Shown here: one piece after another, positions 21,167-32,477 of the stretch
Position numbering within the stretch: the stretch's first letter is position 1
Layout of the letters: the number at the start of each line of letters is the position of its first letter
NCBI GenBank assembly: GCA_021396245.1
Contig: WNYE01000078.1
Coordinates: forward strand, 1-64,000
Direction: 5' to 3'
Source: Sporothrix humicola
Taxonomy: Eukaryota > Ascomycota > Sordariomycetes > Ophiostomatales > Ophiostomataceae
DNA: 64,000 nt
Made by a program: the position numbers and the translations under genes
The notes under the pieces: generated by a model
The model's database searches: none
What the model was told of the DNA's origin: nothing
What the model saw: only the letters and a program-made list of their open reading frames with translations

Positions 21167-24100
21167 ATGGCGACCATTAACCCGAGCATCGCGACCGCGT
21201 CGACCATCAGCACGCTTCTGCAGAAGCTGGGTGATTCTGATCCGGATTTCCGGTTCATGTCCCTCAACGATCTGTTGCTTGTTCTCGAGAAAGGTCGGCC
21301 AGAGATTCTCCAGAATGACTACAATGTAGCATCCAAGACCGTGGACCACCTCGTGCGTGCGTTGGACGACCAGAACGGCGAGGTGCAAAACCTGGCGATC
21401 AAATGGTGAGATTCAGAGACGCCCCGAAAACTTGCCTTTGACGGCCCCCTTCTTGTACTAACTCGTGCCAGTCTCGGCCCCCTCGTACATCGGCTGCCGC
21501 TGTCTATCGTCGCGACACTGATGGAGAAGCTGACGGCTCTGCGCCTCAAGAACTCGGTCGACAACACAGTCCCTGCCATGGCCCTCAAGGCCGTCGTCGT
21601 CTCCCTTCCTGCTCCCGTGCCCGGCGAGCAGCCTTCAAAGGACAATATCGACGCATACTCGACCATCAACCGCGTGCTGATTCCGCGTTTTATTGGCCTG
21701 CCGACCTCGTCCAAGATCGCTCCAGGTGGACGCACGAGTACCCACCATCAGCGCCAGGTGGCCGCTGCCCAGGCCTCTGGCGGTTCTCCCGAAAGCATTC
21801 TCGACATCAATGCCCGGCCGACAGCCGAGTCGATCGACGTCCTTATCGAGGTTGTGCGCTGCTTCGGTCCCATGCTGCAGGCTTTCGAGGTTGAGGCACT
21901 CCAGGAGGCTGTCTTTTCTGTCCTGCACGGCGACCGTGGTAACTCGGCCGTCAAGAAGCGTGCTGTGGTCGCGGCGTCCATCTTGGCCGTGTACCTCTCC
22001 GAGGATGCGCTCACAAACTTTATCAACATGACGGTGGAGGCGCTCAACAAGCCCAACTCGGCAACGCAGCGGCTGTACATTTCGATTCTCGGCTCCATGG
22101 CCCGCTCGATTCCTCTGCGTTTCGGTCGCCACATTGCCTCAGTGATCCCCTTTATTCTGCACGCGCTCAATGAGGAGGAGCTCGAGAAGCAGCTCGAGGC
22201 TATCTCGGACGGTAACGACCCGAGCGAGTTCAACGATGTGCGCGAGGCTGCCCTCGTGGCGCTCGATGCCTTTTTGGCCTCGTGCCCGACCCAGATGCGT
22301 CCCTACACCGACGAGACGATCCAGGCGTGCCTGCGGTACGTCAAGTACGACCCCAACTATGTGGGTGACGACGACGACATGGAAGACGCCGATGACGACG
22401 AGGACGACGAATTTGGCGGCGATGATGATGACGAGTTTGACGCTGATGTCGGATTCGACGACGACGATGATGCCAGCTGGAAGGTGCGCCGCTGTGCGGC
22501 CAAGGCCATTCACACACTCATCTCCACACGGAGCAGCGGCGATCTGTTAGACAATGGTGTTCTCTATCGCGAGGCTGCTCCTCTCCTGATCAAGCGCTTC
22601 GAAGAGCGCGAGGAGACAGTCCGCCTCGAAGTTATCTCGGCTGTGTCGCTGCTGGTTCGCAAGACCGGCGAGGGTGTCATTCCCGAGTTCTCGCTCGACA
22701 GCCTGGATGCGCAGAACGAGGCTGGTGCACAGCTACCTCTCAGCCGCAAGCGCCGGCGCCAGAGCAGTGTGACAGCACTCCCGCTGCGTCAGAACTCAAT
22801 TGGCGGCCCTTCGTCACCGACACTCGAGCGCCGTCTTTCAATTCCCACGTCTGGCCCTCGTGCCGATCTGGCCGAGCAGACGCGGTCGATCGTGACTGCG
22901 TGCACCAAGATTCTCAAGGGCAAGCAGGTGCCTACGAAACAGGCTGCGGTCAACCTTCTCAACGATATTGTGTCGGTGCAGCGCGGTGGTCTGTCAGACT
23001 ACTTTGAGCAGGTCCTGGATCTTGTCCTGGAGACGGTCAAGTCGCCCACAGCGTCAGCCGCTGCTTCGTCGTCACTCTCGCTTGGCGGCGGTAATGCTTC
23101 TGCAACGCCGACGACGCTCCGTATTGCGGCGCTCCGTCTCGTGGGCCATATTGCCAACACACACACCTCGCAGGTGCTGCAGCCGTACCTGTCGCGTGTC
23201 GTGGACGCAGTCCTGACTGTCGTGTCCGACCGCTTCTACAAGCTGTCGGCCGAGGCCGTCTCTGCCAGCGAGGAGGTTATCAAGTCTATCACACCCCCGC
23301 GGTCACGGTCAGCAGCCGCGGCCAAGTTCAAGCCGGAGATCCAGAAGCTGTACGAGGTGCTGATGAACCGGGCTACGGCGTCAAACGTCGACACGGAGGT
23401 GCGCACCAAGGCCATCCAGGCTCTGGGCACGCTGCTGTCACGCACTGGTGCCGAAGGCGCAGCCCTCCTGCCCCTGGACAAGCGCAGCATTGCTCTCGAG
23501 TCTCTGCTCGAGCTTCTCGGCAACGAGACGTCGCGTCTTGCAGCCGTGCGGGCCATTGACATCATCGCTGCTTCGGCCACGACTGCTGTTCCGTTTGACG
23601 GCCGGTGGACGCGCAGAGTCACGGTGCACCTGGCATCGCAGCTGGGCAAGGCTAACCACTCGCTCCGCAGCTCGTGCATCCACGCTCTCCGCCACCTTGT
23701 GCAAAGCCCTGCCGCCCAGGGCGAGCTCGACGAGACGACGATCCCCGTCCTGGTCAACGCCCTCCACCCCGTCATCACACGCAACGACCAGCGCCTGCTG
23801 GGCCCAACGCTTCGCATCCTCAAGTCGCTGGTCGAGGTGCAGCCGCAGCTGGTGGTGACGACGGAGGTGATCGAGGCCATCTGCCACCTTCTCCAGTCGA
23901 GCGTGGCGGCGACCGTCCTAGAGCCGCTGCTACAGTTTGTGACTGCCGTCGGCCGCAGCGGCCACGGTGGCCCGCTCATGAAGGGCCTACTGCGGGACGT
24001 AGGCGTTATTGGCGACCCGGCCATTGTGGGCAAGGTGGTGGGCAACCTTTTGGTGGCCAGCGGCAGCTCGGCCGGCGTGACTGTGGACAGCTTCATCAAA

Positions 24101-25342
24101 GAGACGCAAACTTTCAAGTCGGACCAGACCAGAGCCAGTCTGGCGTTGTCAGTGCTCGGCGAGGCCGGGCTGCGGCTCGGCAAGGAGTCGCCGATCCGCC
24201 CCGAGCTGTTCCTTGAGCAATTTACTAGTGATTATGACAAGGTTTCGATCTCGGCGGCGGTGGCGCTGGGCCGGGCGGGTGCAGGCAACGTGGCGCTGTA
24301 CGTGCCGGTGATCTTGAAGGGCATGGAGTCGGGCAGCACGACGCAGTATCTGCTGCTGCAGTCGATCAAGGAGGTGCTCCAGCAGGTCAACATTGACCAC
24401 ACGGACATTAGCGAGTACACGGCGGTGATCTGGGACAAGCTGCTGCAGATTGCGGACGTGGAGAACAACAAGGCGGTGTGCGCGGAGTGCCTGGGCCGGC
24501 TGGCGATCACGGCGCCGGAGACGTACATTCCCAAGCTACACGGGCTGCTGGACAACGAGTCGGCAGTGCTACGGGGCATCTCGGTGCAGGCGATCCGGTA
24601 TGCGCTGTCGGACACGGGCGAGGCGTTTGACGCGATTCTGCGGGAGCACCTGGTGGCGATGCTCAACAAGGCGCTGGGCGACAAGGACATGGAGATCCGG
24701 CGGCTGGCGATGACGGCGCTCAACTCGGCGGCGAACAACAAGCCGGAGCTGATCCTGGGGCACCTCAACGAGCTGCTGCCGTACATTATGGAGGAGTCGA
24801 AGCCAAAGCCGGAGCTTGTGCGCGAGGTGATGATGGGCCCCTTCAAGCACCTGGTGGACGACGGCCTCGAGGTACGCAAGGGCGCGTACGAGACGCTGTA
24901 CGCGCTGATGGAGACGGCGTTTTCGCGCATCTCGATCATCAGCCTGTTCGACCGCGTGATCGACGGCCTCGGCGACGAGCACGACATCCGCGCCATGTGC
25001 ACGATCATGGTCAGCCGGCTGGCGTACATTGCGCCGGAAGCGACGGCGCGCCATCTGAACAGCATTGCCGACAAGTTCCGCGCGACGCTGTCCAACAAAC
25101 TGAAGGACAACGCCGTCAAGCAGGAACACGAGAAGCAGGAGGACGCCAACAAGAGCGTGCTGCGGGCGACGATCCTGCTGGCGGACCGGCAAAAGGCGAC
25201 GCTCAACGACGGCAGCGCGACAGCAGTGGACGCAGCGGCGCACCAGACGTGGGCGCAGTACCTGGACTGGGTGAACCGGACGTTTGACGCGCAGCTGCGG
25301 GTGCTGCGGAGCGAGAGCCGGGACAAGGGCGCAGCCTACTAG
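21167..25342 (+). CDS. CAND1: CAND1 cullin-associated NEDD8-dissociated protein
   Basis: Two exons, 21167-21405 and 21472-25342, with a 66-nt intron (GTGAGA, branch CTAAC, CAG); 1369 aa. The protein is an all-helical HEAT-repeat solenoid. Family blocks: the N-terminal TISTLLQKLGDSDPDFRFMS, the acidic loop at about residues 378-412 (Asp-rich) followed by ASWKVRRCAAKAIHTLI, and the C-terminal TIP120 region with KPKPELVREVMMGPFKHLVD and KLKDNAVKQEHEKQ. CAND1 wraps non-neddylated cullin-Rbx1 and exchanges substrate receptors of SCF ubiquitin ligases. Unlike Aspergillus nidulans, where the gene is split in two, this is one chain. The TAG at 25340-25342 is followed in frame by 71 coding-like codons (see 25343-25558). 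A clear 3' neighbour on the opposite strand starts at 25759. Confidence 0.95.
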
Positions 25343-25558
25343 TGCAAGGGTGCGGCCGACGACGAGGCGGAGGGAGAGTGGGCGTGGGCGGCGGCGCGGG
25401 AGAAGGAGACCTGGAGGGCGAACAAGCGCCCCAAGCTTGCACCAGGTGATAGGGACGCGGAGTACATGGAGGCCATGGAGAACAGGGAGCCCGTGGAGGC
25501 CGTGGAGGACTGGGTGGAAGTGGAGGTGATGGAGGCCATAGGGGATTTGCAGATGTAA
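25343..25558 (+). other. In-frame coding-like extension after the CAND1 stop
   Basis: After TAG 25340-25342 the same frame continues for 71 sense codons to TAA at 25556-25558. Nearly every codon ends in G or C, as in CAND1 itself, and the product looks like protein: ADDEAEGEWAWAAAREKE, then RANKRPKLAPGDRDAEYMEA, then a Glu/Val-rich end. It could be a C-terminal extension reached by readthrough, an old extension cut off by a nonsense change, an alternatively spliced exon (a 42-nt intron ending at TAG would be unusually short; GTAAGT at 25555-25560 could be a donor), or purine-rich 3' UTR that is open by chance. Antisense frames are open too, which lowers confidence. Confidence 0.4.
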
Positions 25559-25758
25559 GTAAAGAGGGCCCGTGAAAAAGATCCAAAAAAGAGGATCCGA
25601 GAAAGGGGTCCGCGAAAGAATCATTGAGTTTGAGAGAATGTGTTAGGAGAACCATTGTCATTATTTTTAAGTCAGTCAAACGAATCCAAAGAATACTTTA
25701 TATCCATGCACGTCTATTCTATGATGTGTCTATTCAGTGGAAGTTGCAAGTGCAAACC

Positions 25759-27238
25759 TTACCCAGTCCTACAGACAGCCCCCTCTCCCCTTCGAAAGGC
25801 AAGCGCCCGGTGCACGCCGACTATGTACGTCACCGCCGCCGCCAGCACGGCCACGTGCATCAGCTGGTGGCTGGCGCCCAGCAGATCAAAGCGGCGCGGC
25901 CACCGCCGCTCGGGGAACTTGCTCGTGTACGCCACAAACCCCACGGCGTTCCACAGGACCGTACCCAGAACGCCGGGCCAGAGGTCGACACGAGATGCCC
26001 AGTCGAGCGGGTCCGCCCGAAACATCCACAGAAGCGGGCCGGCACACGAAACAGCGGCGAAGCCCAGAAACAGGGCGGCGCGGCGGTGGCCGTTAGCCGG
26101 GCCCTGGACAGAGGCGAGGCTAAGAATCTTCCGCCAGGCGGGGAGGGGGGCCAAGCCGTCCCTGTCGGGACCGTCTGGGTGTACTTCGGCCTCCCACGTC
26201 GTGGCTGCTGCCGCCGTCCCCAAAACGGCCGTCGCCACATAAAAGCCTGCCCGCACCCACACCGGCTCGCACGCCAGCCCAAAGTGCACAAGCGGCACCA
26301 CGGCGCCGGCCATCAGAACCAGCACGCCCGTAATGTCAATGGCCATGCCGCGGGCGGCACACTCGGCGCTGTGGCACATGAAGGTGTGGAAGCAGGCCGA
26401 CAAGGTAAAACAGACGGCGACGCCGAGCATGTAGGCGGTGGCGGCGATCTTGTCGGCGGTCGAGTTGGGGGCGACGTCGTTGACGTGGAGGGACGGCATG
26501 GTCCAGGGCCAGGTGTCGATCCAGAGCGTGGCTGCGAGGGCGACAAAGACAATGGCGCCAAAGACATGGGAGAGAATGTTGACTAGAGTGTGTTAGGCGG
26601 ACATATTTCTTGGCTGTTGTTTTGTAGTAGTCCGATATCTTACCAGACTCGTTGTGCAGATAGGTCCAGCTGTAGAGACAGGCGGTATAGGATGCAGAAG
26701 CTTCTCTGGTGGGAGTCAGTATCTTTTTTTTTTTTTTTTGAAATTTCAAGCAATTAATGTAAACAAAGATTCGCCTACCGATACCCCGTGAGAATACGTT
26801 CACTTCCAGGTCTAAATCAAAAGTGTTAGATGATAAATGTAGAGCTGCGGGGTGGTCGGAGGACGAAGAAGGTCACATACTGTTGCCAAGGTGCTGTATC
26901 GGAACTGTCAGTACGAAAATACTCTTAAATATGCATGCTTTCTCAGAAAACCTACCAAGTTCTGCCCATGTCAAGAGTCGCCGTCGAACTCGTATCTTGA
27001 CGTGTGTGGTGGTTGCCAGTCCCGTAGCCGTAGCCTCCGTCTTGGCCAATGACCTTGCCGCCGCCTGCCGGCTTTCAAGCAGCAGCTGTCGTGCCACGCC
27101 GGCCGCATCGTTATCGTCGCCAGAATTGCTGCCACTGCTGCTGCTATTCCTCCTGAATCGCCGTCGTGCCGCTGCCCTGACCGTCGCCGAAGCTGCATTG
27201 AACTTGGACCACGCGGCGCCGACCGTCGGGACTGCCAT
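25759..27238 (-). CDS. AdipoR/Izh (hemolysin-III family) seven-helix membrane protein
   Basis: Five exons on the minus strand: 26956-27238, 26881-26893 (13 nt), 26779-26811 (33 nt), 26644-26705, 25759-26582; 404 aa. All junctions are GT-AG with CTAAC or CTGAC branch sites and the frame holds throughout. Joined exons give TWAELAPWQQ then ERILTGYR, then YLHNESVNIL, the family signature before helix 1. Zinc-site residues are present: SACFHTF in helix 2, AIDITG in helix 3, and ASHQLMHV in helix 7. Relatives are adiponectin receptors and yeast Izh proteins, membrane hydrolases linked to ceramide, sterol and zinc homeostasis. The N-terminal about 90 residues are cytosolic and basic. ATG 27238 is preferred; an upstream in-frame ATG at 27325 would add 29 residues. 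A run of 16 T (26724-26739) lies within intron 3. Confidence 0.9.
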
Positions 27239-27770
27239 GTGGGGAGGTGAGAGGGTGGGAGGGGGAAAGTCGAGTATAGGTGGTCGGATTGATCTAGTCG
27301 ACTCTAGGTCAAGGAGGTGGTACAAGAAAAGAATGGTGAGACTCTATCGTTTGTTTGCCTGTGTCTGTTCTGGTGGCGATTTGTTGACAATGGTCGCTCC
27401 TTCCAATTGTGTCTACTGTGTCGCTCCTGTCGACGAGGTTGCCAACTTTTTGAAGCTCCTTCCTCCTTTCTTTTTTCTTCTCTCACAAAAAGTTTTGAGC
27501 GGCATCTTTGCCTGGGCGATACCGGAACGCATTGATTCCGCGGGGGGCAGGAGGGAAAGAGAGTGTCAGAGGGCGGCCGTGTCCCATGTCCGAGCGCACA
27601 TCAACCGGGGGGTTGAGGGCAACAGAAAGCATCTCGAATTCTGAGCACTTTTTGTTTCTTCTATTCAAATTAATTCTTGTTTTTATTTTCAAACTACATC
27701 TTTTGGTTTACAATCGAGCTTGGCTTATTTAATGCATGCCTTTTATTTTGTTTACTTCTTGTTTGGAATT

Positions 27771-27801
<31 letters not shown>

Positions 27802-28234
27802 AAAATTATAAGAATGATTCCAAAATTCTAAACAAAACCAAGCAAATCATTAAATTTAGCAAAACAATAGTCCTTGCGGCCATAGGTTCACTACATGCAA
27901 AATTATTGACTTTAGGGTTTTCACAGATACACAGAACTTATCAAACCGATTTGTTGATACTTCGACACACTCTTATTAAGCTTGTCCACCGTCGGGTCTC
28001 CTGCCCCAAACTGCGCTCTCGTAGTGGTGCACATGGTGCTTGCCTGAGCGTAGCTCTCTGTGCAGATGCAAAATGTACAGCTACGTCTGTCCGCGCGACT
28101 ACTTCCGGGTCTCGATATCGACAGACCCAGCCGCTCCTGCGAGTTGTTGTGACCTGCATGTCGTTTCTGCCTCTACACCACATAAGTGAGATGATACACA
28201 ATGCCAGCGTAGACAACACACGCGTCCTCAAGTC
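27239..28234. other. Intergenic, promoter side of the AdipoR gene
   Basis: About 1 kb. 27640-27900 is AT-rich and contains a TA microsatellite. A 96-codon frame on the minus strand (27941-28231) has no supported start and partly overlaps the possible 3' continuation of the broken gene at 28235-28411. Confidence 0.5.
27771..27795. repeat. TA dinucleotide microsatellite
   Basis: Uninterrupted (TA) run of about twelve and a half units followed by a poly-A run (27797-27805). Confidence 0.9.
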
Positions 28235-28411
28235 TTACCAGTACGTGGCATCTTGAGGATTGATGACGAGATGGAGGCCGTCAAGCTCATATTCTCGCTC
28301 CCAAGAGGCGCCGCAGTTCTAGTGCTCCGGTGGTAGTGACGCGACCGGTGCTGACGTCTCATGGTTGCCCGGCGCCGGCTTGGCACTCTCGACAGGAGCC
28401 GTGTCGCCCAT
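28235..28411 (-). pseudogene. Short coding-like frame interrupted by TAG
   Basis: From ATG 28411 (a second in-frame ATG lies at 28417) the minus strand encodes MGDTAPVESAKPAPGNHETS and ten more residues, then TAG at 28319-28321, then in the same frame 27 codons including CGASWEREYELDGLHLVI and NPQDATYW before TAA at 28235-28237. Codons on both sides favour G/C at the third position, like neighbouring genes. I do not recognise the family. TGG-TAAGAC at the end could instead be a splice donor (GTAAGA), with acceptors and a continuing frame near 28150. It is either a small gene with a nonsense mutation, a readthrough case, or a spliced gene I cannot resolve. Confidence 0.35.
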
Positions 28412-31400
28412 TCTCATGTGGTTTGTTCACTTCCGAACCTAATATAGTATTGGTATATCTTTGTTGTGTATTGGACACAAGTAACCATAAAGACAAACGT
28501 ATGACAAGGCTCCTGGGGAACGAGATGCCGTGCTCATTCGGGTAACCCCCCGTCCGTATGAGATTCGGCCACGAACTTGTGGTCCGACGGCTCCTCGTGG
28601 CGGCATCGTTGATGGTATCTTACTTTGATGGCATATCTAGAATCACATGTCGTATCTGGAAGTACGGGAGTATATACGACTCTGCAGACTTGCATCATTG
28701 TGCGTCCGAATTAAACAGAAGCCATGAATATGTGCCCTCCAAGATGATGGTTGGCTGATGCTCTCTCAGTGGTCTTGAATGCACACGACATATCTCTTCT
28801 CTCCTCGCCCGTGCAAAGTGCGAGAGTAAGCACGTTGCAGTACAGACCGGCTGCACCTCGAAAAAAGAAGAGCAGAAATAGAAAAACAAAACGTAAAGCA
28901 AAGCACACTCGCACCTTGCACTGCATCCCAAGCCGCGCGGCTTGATTGGCCCGGACCGGCTTCCATCTTTCGGCAGAGGACAACGAAAACGAGTAGGAAA
29001 TCATAAAAGTCACTGACTTTTAAGATAAAAAATTCTGAGAAACGACATGCCGCATCTCATGCACAAGAGATATTGAGAGCCCACACACGGCCCGCTTTGG
29101 TTTTCTGGATAGCTGGTGGTGGAAGTAGCCGAAGGCAAGAGGCGAGAAGCGAAGAGCAAAAGACGAGACGCAAGAGGAGCCACCGGGATATATCTGAGTC
29201 GGCAAACTGACAGAAACAGCCATGATGTGCACATGACAAGCGCTGACATGCGCCGCTTGTCTGTATGTCTCCGTTTGTTTTGTTTTGTTTTCTTCTGCCC
29301 CAATACCATGGTATCTTGGGCATCTTGGGCTTCGTTGGGGTCGATGATGTAAACCGCGTTGAAAACCAACAAGACACGAAATGCATAATGTCTGCTCCGG
29401 TCCGAATGGAGGAAATGCTCGACGCTCCAGACGAGCTCAGACAGCTCAAAAGGCTCAGACAACTGCTAGGTTAAGAGGACGGCCGCGGCTGTCTGCAGAC
29501 AAGTGGACATGGTCACCATAGTCTGCAGAGCCAAATTTCAATGGAGGCGCCGTGCGTCTGTTGGTCGCTTGATGGCCTTGAGAGACAAACACCCACTACG
29601 CACTTGTGGATGCATGTCTCTCACGTATTGAAGCACTCAAGAAACCGACTTGGCCGTTTTGGGAATCCTGCTGATACGAAATGGTGTCTTCTCTGTTTTT
29701 CTTATTGTCTTTTGTGTGGTTCGTGTGGGCCGCTGGGGGCCGATATGCTCGATTTCGTGACCTTCATGTCTTGTTTATATTCAGACATGCATCGCCACTT
29801 GATGCTGTCGCACTTGGCAGAAGTGGTCAAAGTTCTCCAACTTTTTTTTGTTACCTGCACACAGTAGCTCTAACTCAAGCGGCAGCTGCTGTTCGCATAT
29901 GAGCAGATCCATTGAAGTGCCTTTGTACCTTTTACGTTGGACCGCAACGGCGATGTGACGCAAGGGACGGATTCCACGCTGGCTCTGGAGCTGAAAAGGC
30001 CGTTCCTCATTTCGTTTTCCTGGAAGCTAGGGAGAGCAAGACCTTTTGGGCCTCAGGGCCTTAAAGGCCTCGAAAGACTTTCCAAAGACCCTCCAAAGAC
30101 CTTTTAAAAGGCCGGCTCGGCCGGCTACCTGTCGGCGCATGCTTTCTCCCTTCCCTTTCCAACGGGCTTTTTTTCAACTGCTTTTTCATCTGTTGTCGTG
30201 TGAGACCGGTCCAGTCCTGGCCGTTGCTGGCGTGAGGGGGTAGTACACAGTAGACAACTCAAGCTTGAAAGGTTGATACCTTAATTAATATGACGACCGA
30301 CAGAGATATCCTCCGAGATGCAGCGTGAATCGCAGTTGTCTCTGCTCTTCCTGTCTTTTCTGGGATAGATATTCTGGGGCGACCGCGTGGCTTCCGATGG
30401 CCTGGGTATGCGAGCGGGAAAACGGGTCCGACAACGGTTTACGTCGTAGACCCTGGCGTCATTACTCAGTAGAGAGAATACCGCGTAAAGCGCCTTTCCG
30501 GGGGATTTGCAAGGGTCTCTTCACCTCTTGACTGTGTCTGTATGGAGTATTACACAGTAGATGTAAAATCCCCGTATGCGTATGTCCACTGTGTGGATTT
30601 CTCGTCAACGGAATGCCATTCTCACAAAATCCGCCAGTTGCATGTGGACGGTGAATACGACTGGTCACTGACGGACAGGTCACGGGAATACCTCGTCGTT
30701 TTTTGCTCCATCCTCACAAGGTGTGGTCAGAGGATCAAGAAGATGGCTTCGGTTTTTTAAAAGGGACCAGAAGACCAGGGTTTGTGGTGCAAGACTGTGG
30801 CGCTTCTTGCTTCGAAACGCCCTTTTGCCATCGGCGATGCAGCGAGGAAGAACCCTGCTTGCACAAAAAAGGAGAAGGACCAAGAAGGCACCAAAAGGCC
30901 TGCGCAGAATGTTCCCCCCTTTTGTGTGGTGGCAGCACGCCTGCGGAATTCATGCACAAGCTGCACAAAATGCACCACCGAGAAGTGTCGTCTGAAAGTC
31001 GTCAGGTGTCAGGGGACTTTTCGTGTGCTTTACACGTCGCTCGTGTTAGCGCCTCCATCCCACTTGCAAAAAGAAAACCGGAAAACGCGCTTCTGCAGGA
31101 ACCCACCAACAAGCGTCTTATCCCGTCTCGTGTTCGCGCTTCCTAGGCTCAGGTACAAGTTTTTGTTAGTGTCTTAGTAGCCTTCTGGGCCTTTTCTCTC
31201 TTTGTTCCCCCTTTTTCTGGGCTTTCTGGTCTGTTCGATCTGGCGCGTCGATGAGGGCTCGGGAGGTGGCAGTGCTGTCAGAGCCGGCCATGGCAGGAAG
31301 CAGACATCCAAATGCCCAAACAGCAGGCAGCAAAAGGCCATACAGAGTCCTTGCTGGCGATCACCGAAACTTGAGGATCTCAAAGCCACAAACCACAAAC

Positions 31401-32234
31401 TCGCAGAAGAGAAACCATCGCGATATCTTTTTTGAGAAAACGCCGTGTTTGTGTGCCGCCCATTGGCCAACCAGGGAAAGCCGAAAAGCGAAAATCGAAA
31501 AGGGGAAGCCCAGCCCAGTCCAGCCCAGCCAGCCCGCAAGGCCAAAGGGAGGGTGAGGTCTTGTTTCTAGGGCCGGCTAGGACCAACGGGGTTTAACCTC
31601 TTGGATGCACCCAGACGCCAGGCCCAGTAAAAGCTCGTGCGTCCAACATCGGATATCCACAACGTCGCGCGCGCCCACCATCACGGCTTTGTTGACTTTT
31701 CGTGTTTTTTTGGAGCCTGGTGTGTGCATTTGTGTCAGTGACAGTGTCTGTTGGGCAAGATGGGTGACAAAAGGGACACTCAAGTCAGGTTGTGGGATGC
31801 CAAGACTGACGCATAGCAAATCAATAGCGCGTTCGCTGCTGCAAGCCTGCCTTTCTGCAGCTTTCTTTTCTCACCATCTTCGCCGTATCTTTCTTTTTCT
31901 TCTCGCCATTGCCCGCCTCTTTTCTGGCCGGAGCTGGAGCTGGCTTGGCCGGAACTCGCCTTGTTTTTCTGGCCTTCTTCCCTCTTTTCTCGACTGCTCC
32001 CCTTTCCGTCACCGCTGATGCCACCTGACTATTGCGTACTCCGACAGGCCGCAGCGCTATGCCAGAGGGGGCAACGATTTCTTAAGCTTGGGGATCGACC
32101 GCCAGGTACCCACAAACAACGATCAGAGCGTGGCGGGCAGCGGGCAGCGGGCAGTGAGCAGAGAGGCAAAAAAGGCGAGACTAGGCAGGCCAGGTCGAGG
32201 CCAGGATTTCGCCGGCGTATTATGCAGTCCTGCG
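28412..32234. other. Gene desert left of the transposon
   Basis: 3.8 kb without a recognisable gene. Short frames that look somewhat protein-like occur at 28535-28600 (minus), 30542-30760 (plus) and 30703-31146 (plus, Cys-rich, no ATG), but none has a supported start, splice pattern or family. A short repetitive stretch of AAGACYTTYCAAAGACC-like units lies at 30060-30110. Confidence 0.5.
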
Positions 32235-32243
32235 TACATTACT

Positions 32244-32272
32244 CCCTACCAAAAGTCCTGTCTCACCGCCTT
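32244..32272 (+). repeat. Left inverted terminal repeat
   Basis: 29 bp starting CCCTACCAAAAGTCCTGTCT, identical to the reverse complement of 33797-33825. Confidence 0.93.
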
Positions 32273-32477
32273 GGCAGAAAAAGCGGCAGAATTCAAAAAC
32301 CCCGCAAATCAAAACAAACAATACAAATGTTTATTTTGGTGCCCAACGGTGCCCAACACCCTCTTCTTTCGTCTTCTTTTTCACCACGTATAAAAATCCT
32401 ACGACTTATCGAAAAGTATCGCCAGAATCTTTTTTTCTTCCTCTTTCATCCCAGTTAATTACATATTTTTTCAGACA

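Noticed and set aside
24569..25624. 351-codon minus-strand frame over the CAND1 end
   Set aside because: Antisense shadow, Arg/His/Leu/Val-rich. Its existence is a caution for the post-TAG extension, since GC-rich DNA here is open in several frames.
29681..29902. 73-codon frame with a signal-peptide-like N-terminus
   Set aside because: The hydrophobic start follows from T-rich DNA; no cysteine pattern or conserved feature to support a secreted protein.
30542..31146. Two overlapping plus-strand frames (72 and 147 codons, the second Cys-rich)
   Set aside because: They look mildly protein-like, but are in different frames, the longer lacks an ATG, and neither has splice sites or a recognisable family.
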